DNA from: a virus
IMG/VR virus record: IMGVR_UViG_3300049847_000329
Location: 1 to 24,713 of that record
DNA length: 24,713 bases
Direction: 5' to 3' (one strand)
Below are positions 24,271-24,713 of this stretch, piece after piece. Both the position numbers and the translations under genes were made by a program. Position 1 is the first letter of the stretch, and each line of letters begins with the position of its first letter. The notes under the pieces are model-generated. The model saw only the letters and a program-made list of their open reading frames with translations, was not told the DNA's origin and ran no database searches.

Positions 24271-24612
24271 TTAGGCCTCAATATTCATCCCATTGGCGCG
24301 CATGTAGTTAGATACTGCAAACGGGGTAAATGTCCGTAAAAACCCGAAACGGATTTTTTTAGCACATGCTGCAACGCTGCGTAGATCAGCGGGTTGTAGG
24401 CAAAGCGCGTAATCAAACGTCAGCGCGTGCACCTCGCAGTAGCTAGAACTGGCATCAGCTAGCTCGATGACGTAAAAAATCGGGACGCTGGCACCAGTGA
24501 CCTCAATGGTCGCCCTATTAAGCGCGTGATCGTGACTAATCACTTTATGGCCGAGCGTTTGAGCGACTTCGTTAATGAATTCGTGGGGGGATTTATCGCA
24601 ATAGTTTGTCAT
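24271..24612 (-). CDS. Hypothetical protein (113 aa)
   Basis: ATG 24612 has AGGG four bases upstream. It is the first complete gene of the minus-strand operon. The protein is alpha/beta with SPHEFINEVAQTLGHKV at the start, a beta region (NRATIEVTGASVPIFYVIEL) and a Cys-containing helical end (LRSVAACAKKIRFGFLRT). No motif is recognised. The following gene starts one base after its TAA, so the two are co-translated. Confidence 0.65.
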   Translation of the reverse strand: MTNYCDKSPHEFINEVAQTLGHKVISHDHALNRATIEVTGASVPIFYVIELADASSSYCEVHALTFDYALCLQPADLRSVAACAKKIRFGFLRTFTPFAVSNYMRANGMNIEA

Positions 24613-24649
24613 GATGCCCTAATGCTATAGATTCCTCCTGAGGCGTATG

Positions 24650-24713
24650 TTAGGTAGGTATAAGGCATTCCTGAGGCATTCCTGAGGCGTACATGAGAAG
24701 GGCGGAGCCGTCA
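24650..24713 (-). CDS. Possible C-terminal end of an upstream gene (partial)
   Basis: On the minus strand a frame is open from the window edge to a TAA at 24652-24650, reading about 20 codons (DGSALLMYASGMPQECLIPT). It would be the end of a gene that starts beyond the window. The presence of 11-bp repeats, which do not keep frame, makes coding doubtful. Confidence 0.25.
   Translation of the reverse strand, partial: DGSALLMYASGMPQECLIPT
24663..24690. repeat. Tandem 11-bp repeat AGGCATTCCTG
   Basis: Two exact copies of AGGCATTCCTG (24663-24673 and 24674-24684) are followed by AGGCGT. A related ATTCCTCCTGAGGCGTA occurs at 24631-24647. The block lies upstream of the minus-strand operon and may be regulatory. 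Confidence 0.6.

Noticed and set aside
24613-24671. Possible 19-codon minus-strand leader starting ATG CCT TAT and ending in an ATGA overlap with the gene at 24612.
   Set aside because: Too short, the start has a badly spaced ribosome site and the 11-bp repeats cross it; kept only as a note.
1-24713. CRISPR arrays, tRNA genes, insertion sequences, integrase or attachment site.
   Set aside because: None seen: no spaced direct repeats of CRISPR type, no cloverleaf noticed, no transposase or recombinase motif in any gene.

Overview
The window is the late, structural half of a tailed double-stranded DNA virus or prophage with a long non-contractile (siphovirus-type) tail. The gene order is the classical one: head-maturation protease/scaffold, major capsid protein, small head or decoration proteins, a probable connector, a probable major tail protein, tail-assembly chaperones joined by a -1 frameshift, tape measure, distal tail protein, Gp37-like hub protein, then fibre-like proteins. 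Portal and terminase are not present and presumably lie upstream, because the first gene is open from base 1. The host cannot be read directly. The threonine-proline linker of the gene at 21585-22931 (runs of [13 protein letters not shown]) is a style common in secreted Chloroflexota proteins, so a Chloroflexota host is a reasonable but unproven guess.

Layout. 1-2984: head protease with an in-frame nested scaffold start, then the major capsid protein. 2988-5925: an insertion of two glycosyltransferase genes (the second with two GT domains plus a C-terminal extra module) around a small conserved phage protein. 5922-6369: two small membrane proteins. 6372-10279: six small to medium, mostly beta-rich, probable head-decoration or fibre proteins, including one built from 18 copies of a 23-residue repeat. 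10279-13135: a probable connector and a probable tail-tube protein carrying an Asp-box propeller. 13141-16488: tail-assembly chaperones and tape measure. 16488-20982: distal tail protein with carbohydrate-binding and propeller-like inserts, tail hub protein, and a coiled-coil/lectin-like fibre. 20983-22931: a sugar-O-methyltransferase-like protein and a threonine-proline-linker protein with beta-sandwich domains. 22932-23104: convergent intergenic region with a 28-bp perfect palindrome and a terminator for the opposite strand. 23105-24713: a minus-strand operon of small genes of unknown function, including a 47-residue-class basic protein, a zinc-ribbon protein and a 35-residue membrane peptide tied to both neighbours by ATGA overlaps.

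How the genes work together. The plus strand is one compact late operon from 1 to 22931 with almost no intergenic DNA. Nine junctions are TAATG and three are ATGA, so translation is probably strongly coupled. The most interesting theme is a possible virion-glycosylation system: two GT2 genes beside the capsid gene and a sugar-methyltransferase-like gene at the tail end, together with several carbohydrate-binding or propeller domains and a threonine-rich linker that would be an attractive acceptor. All family calls come from reading motifs and gene order, without database searches.
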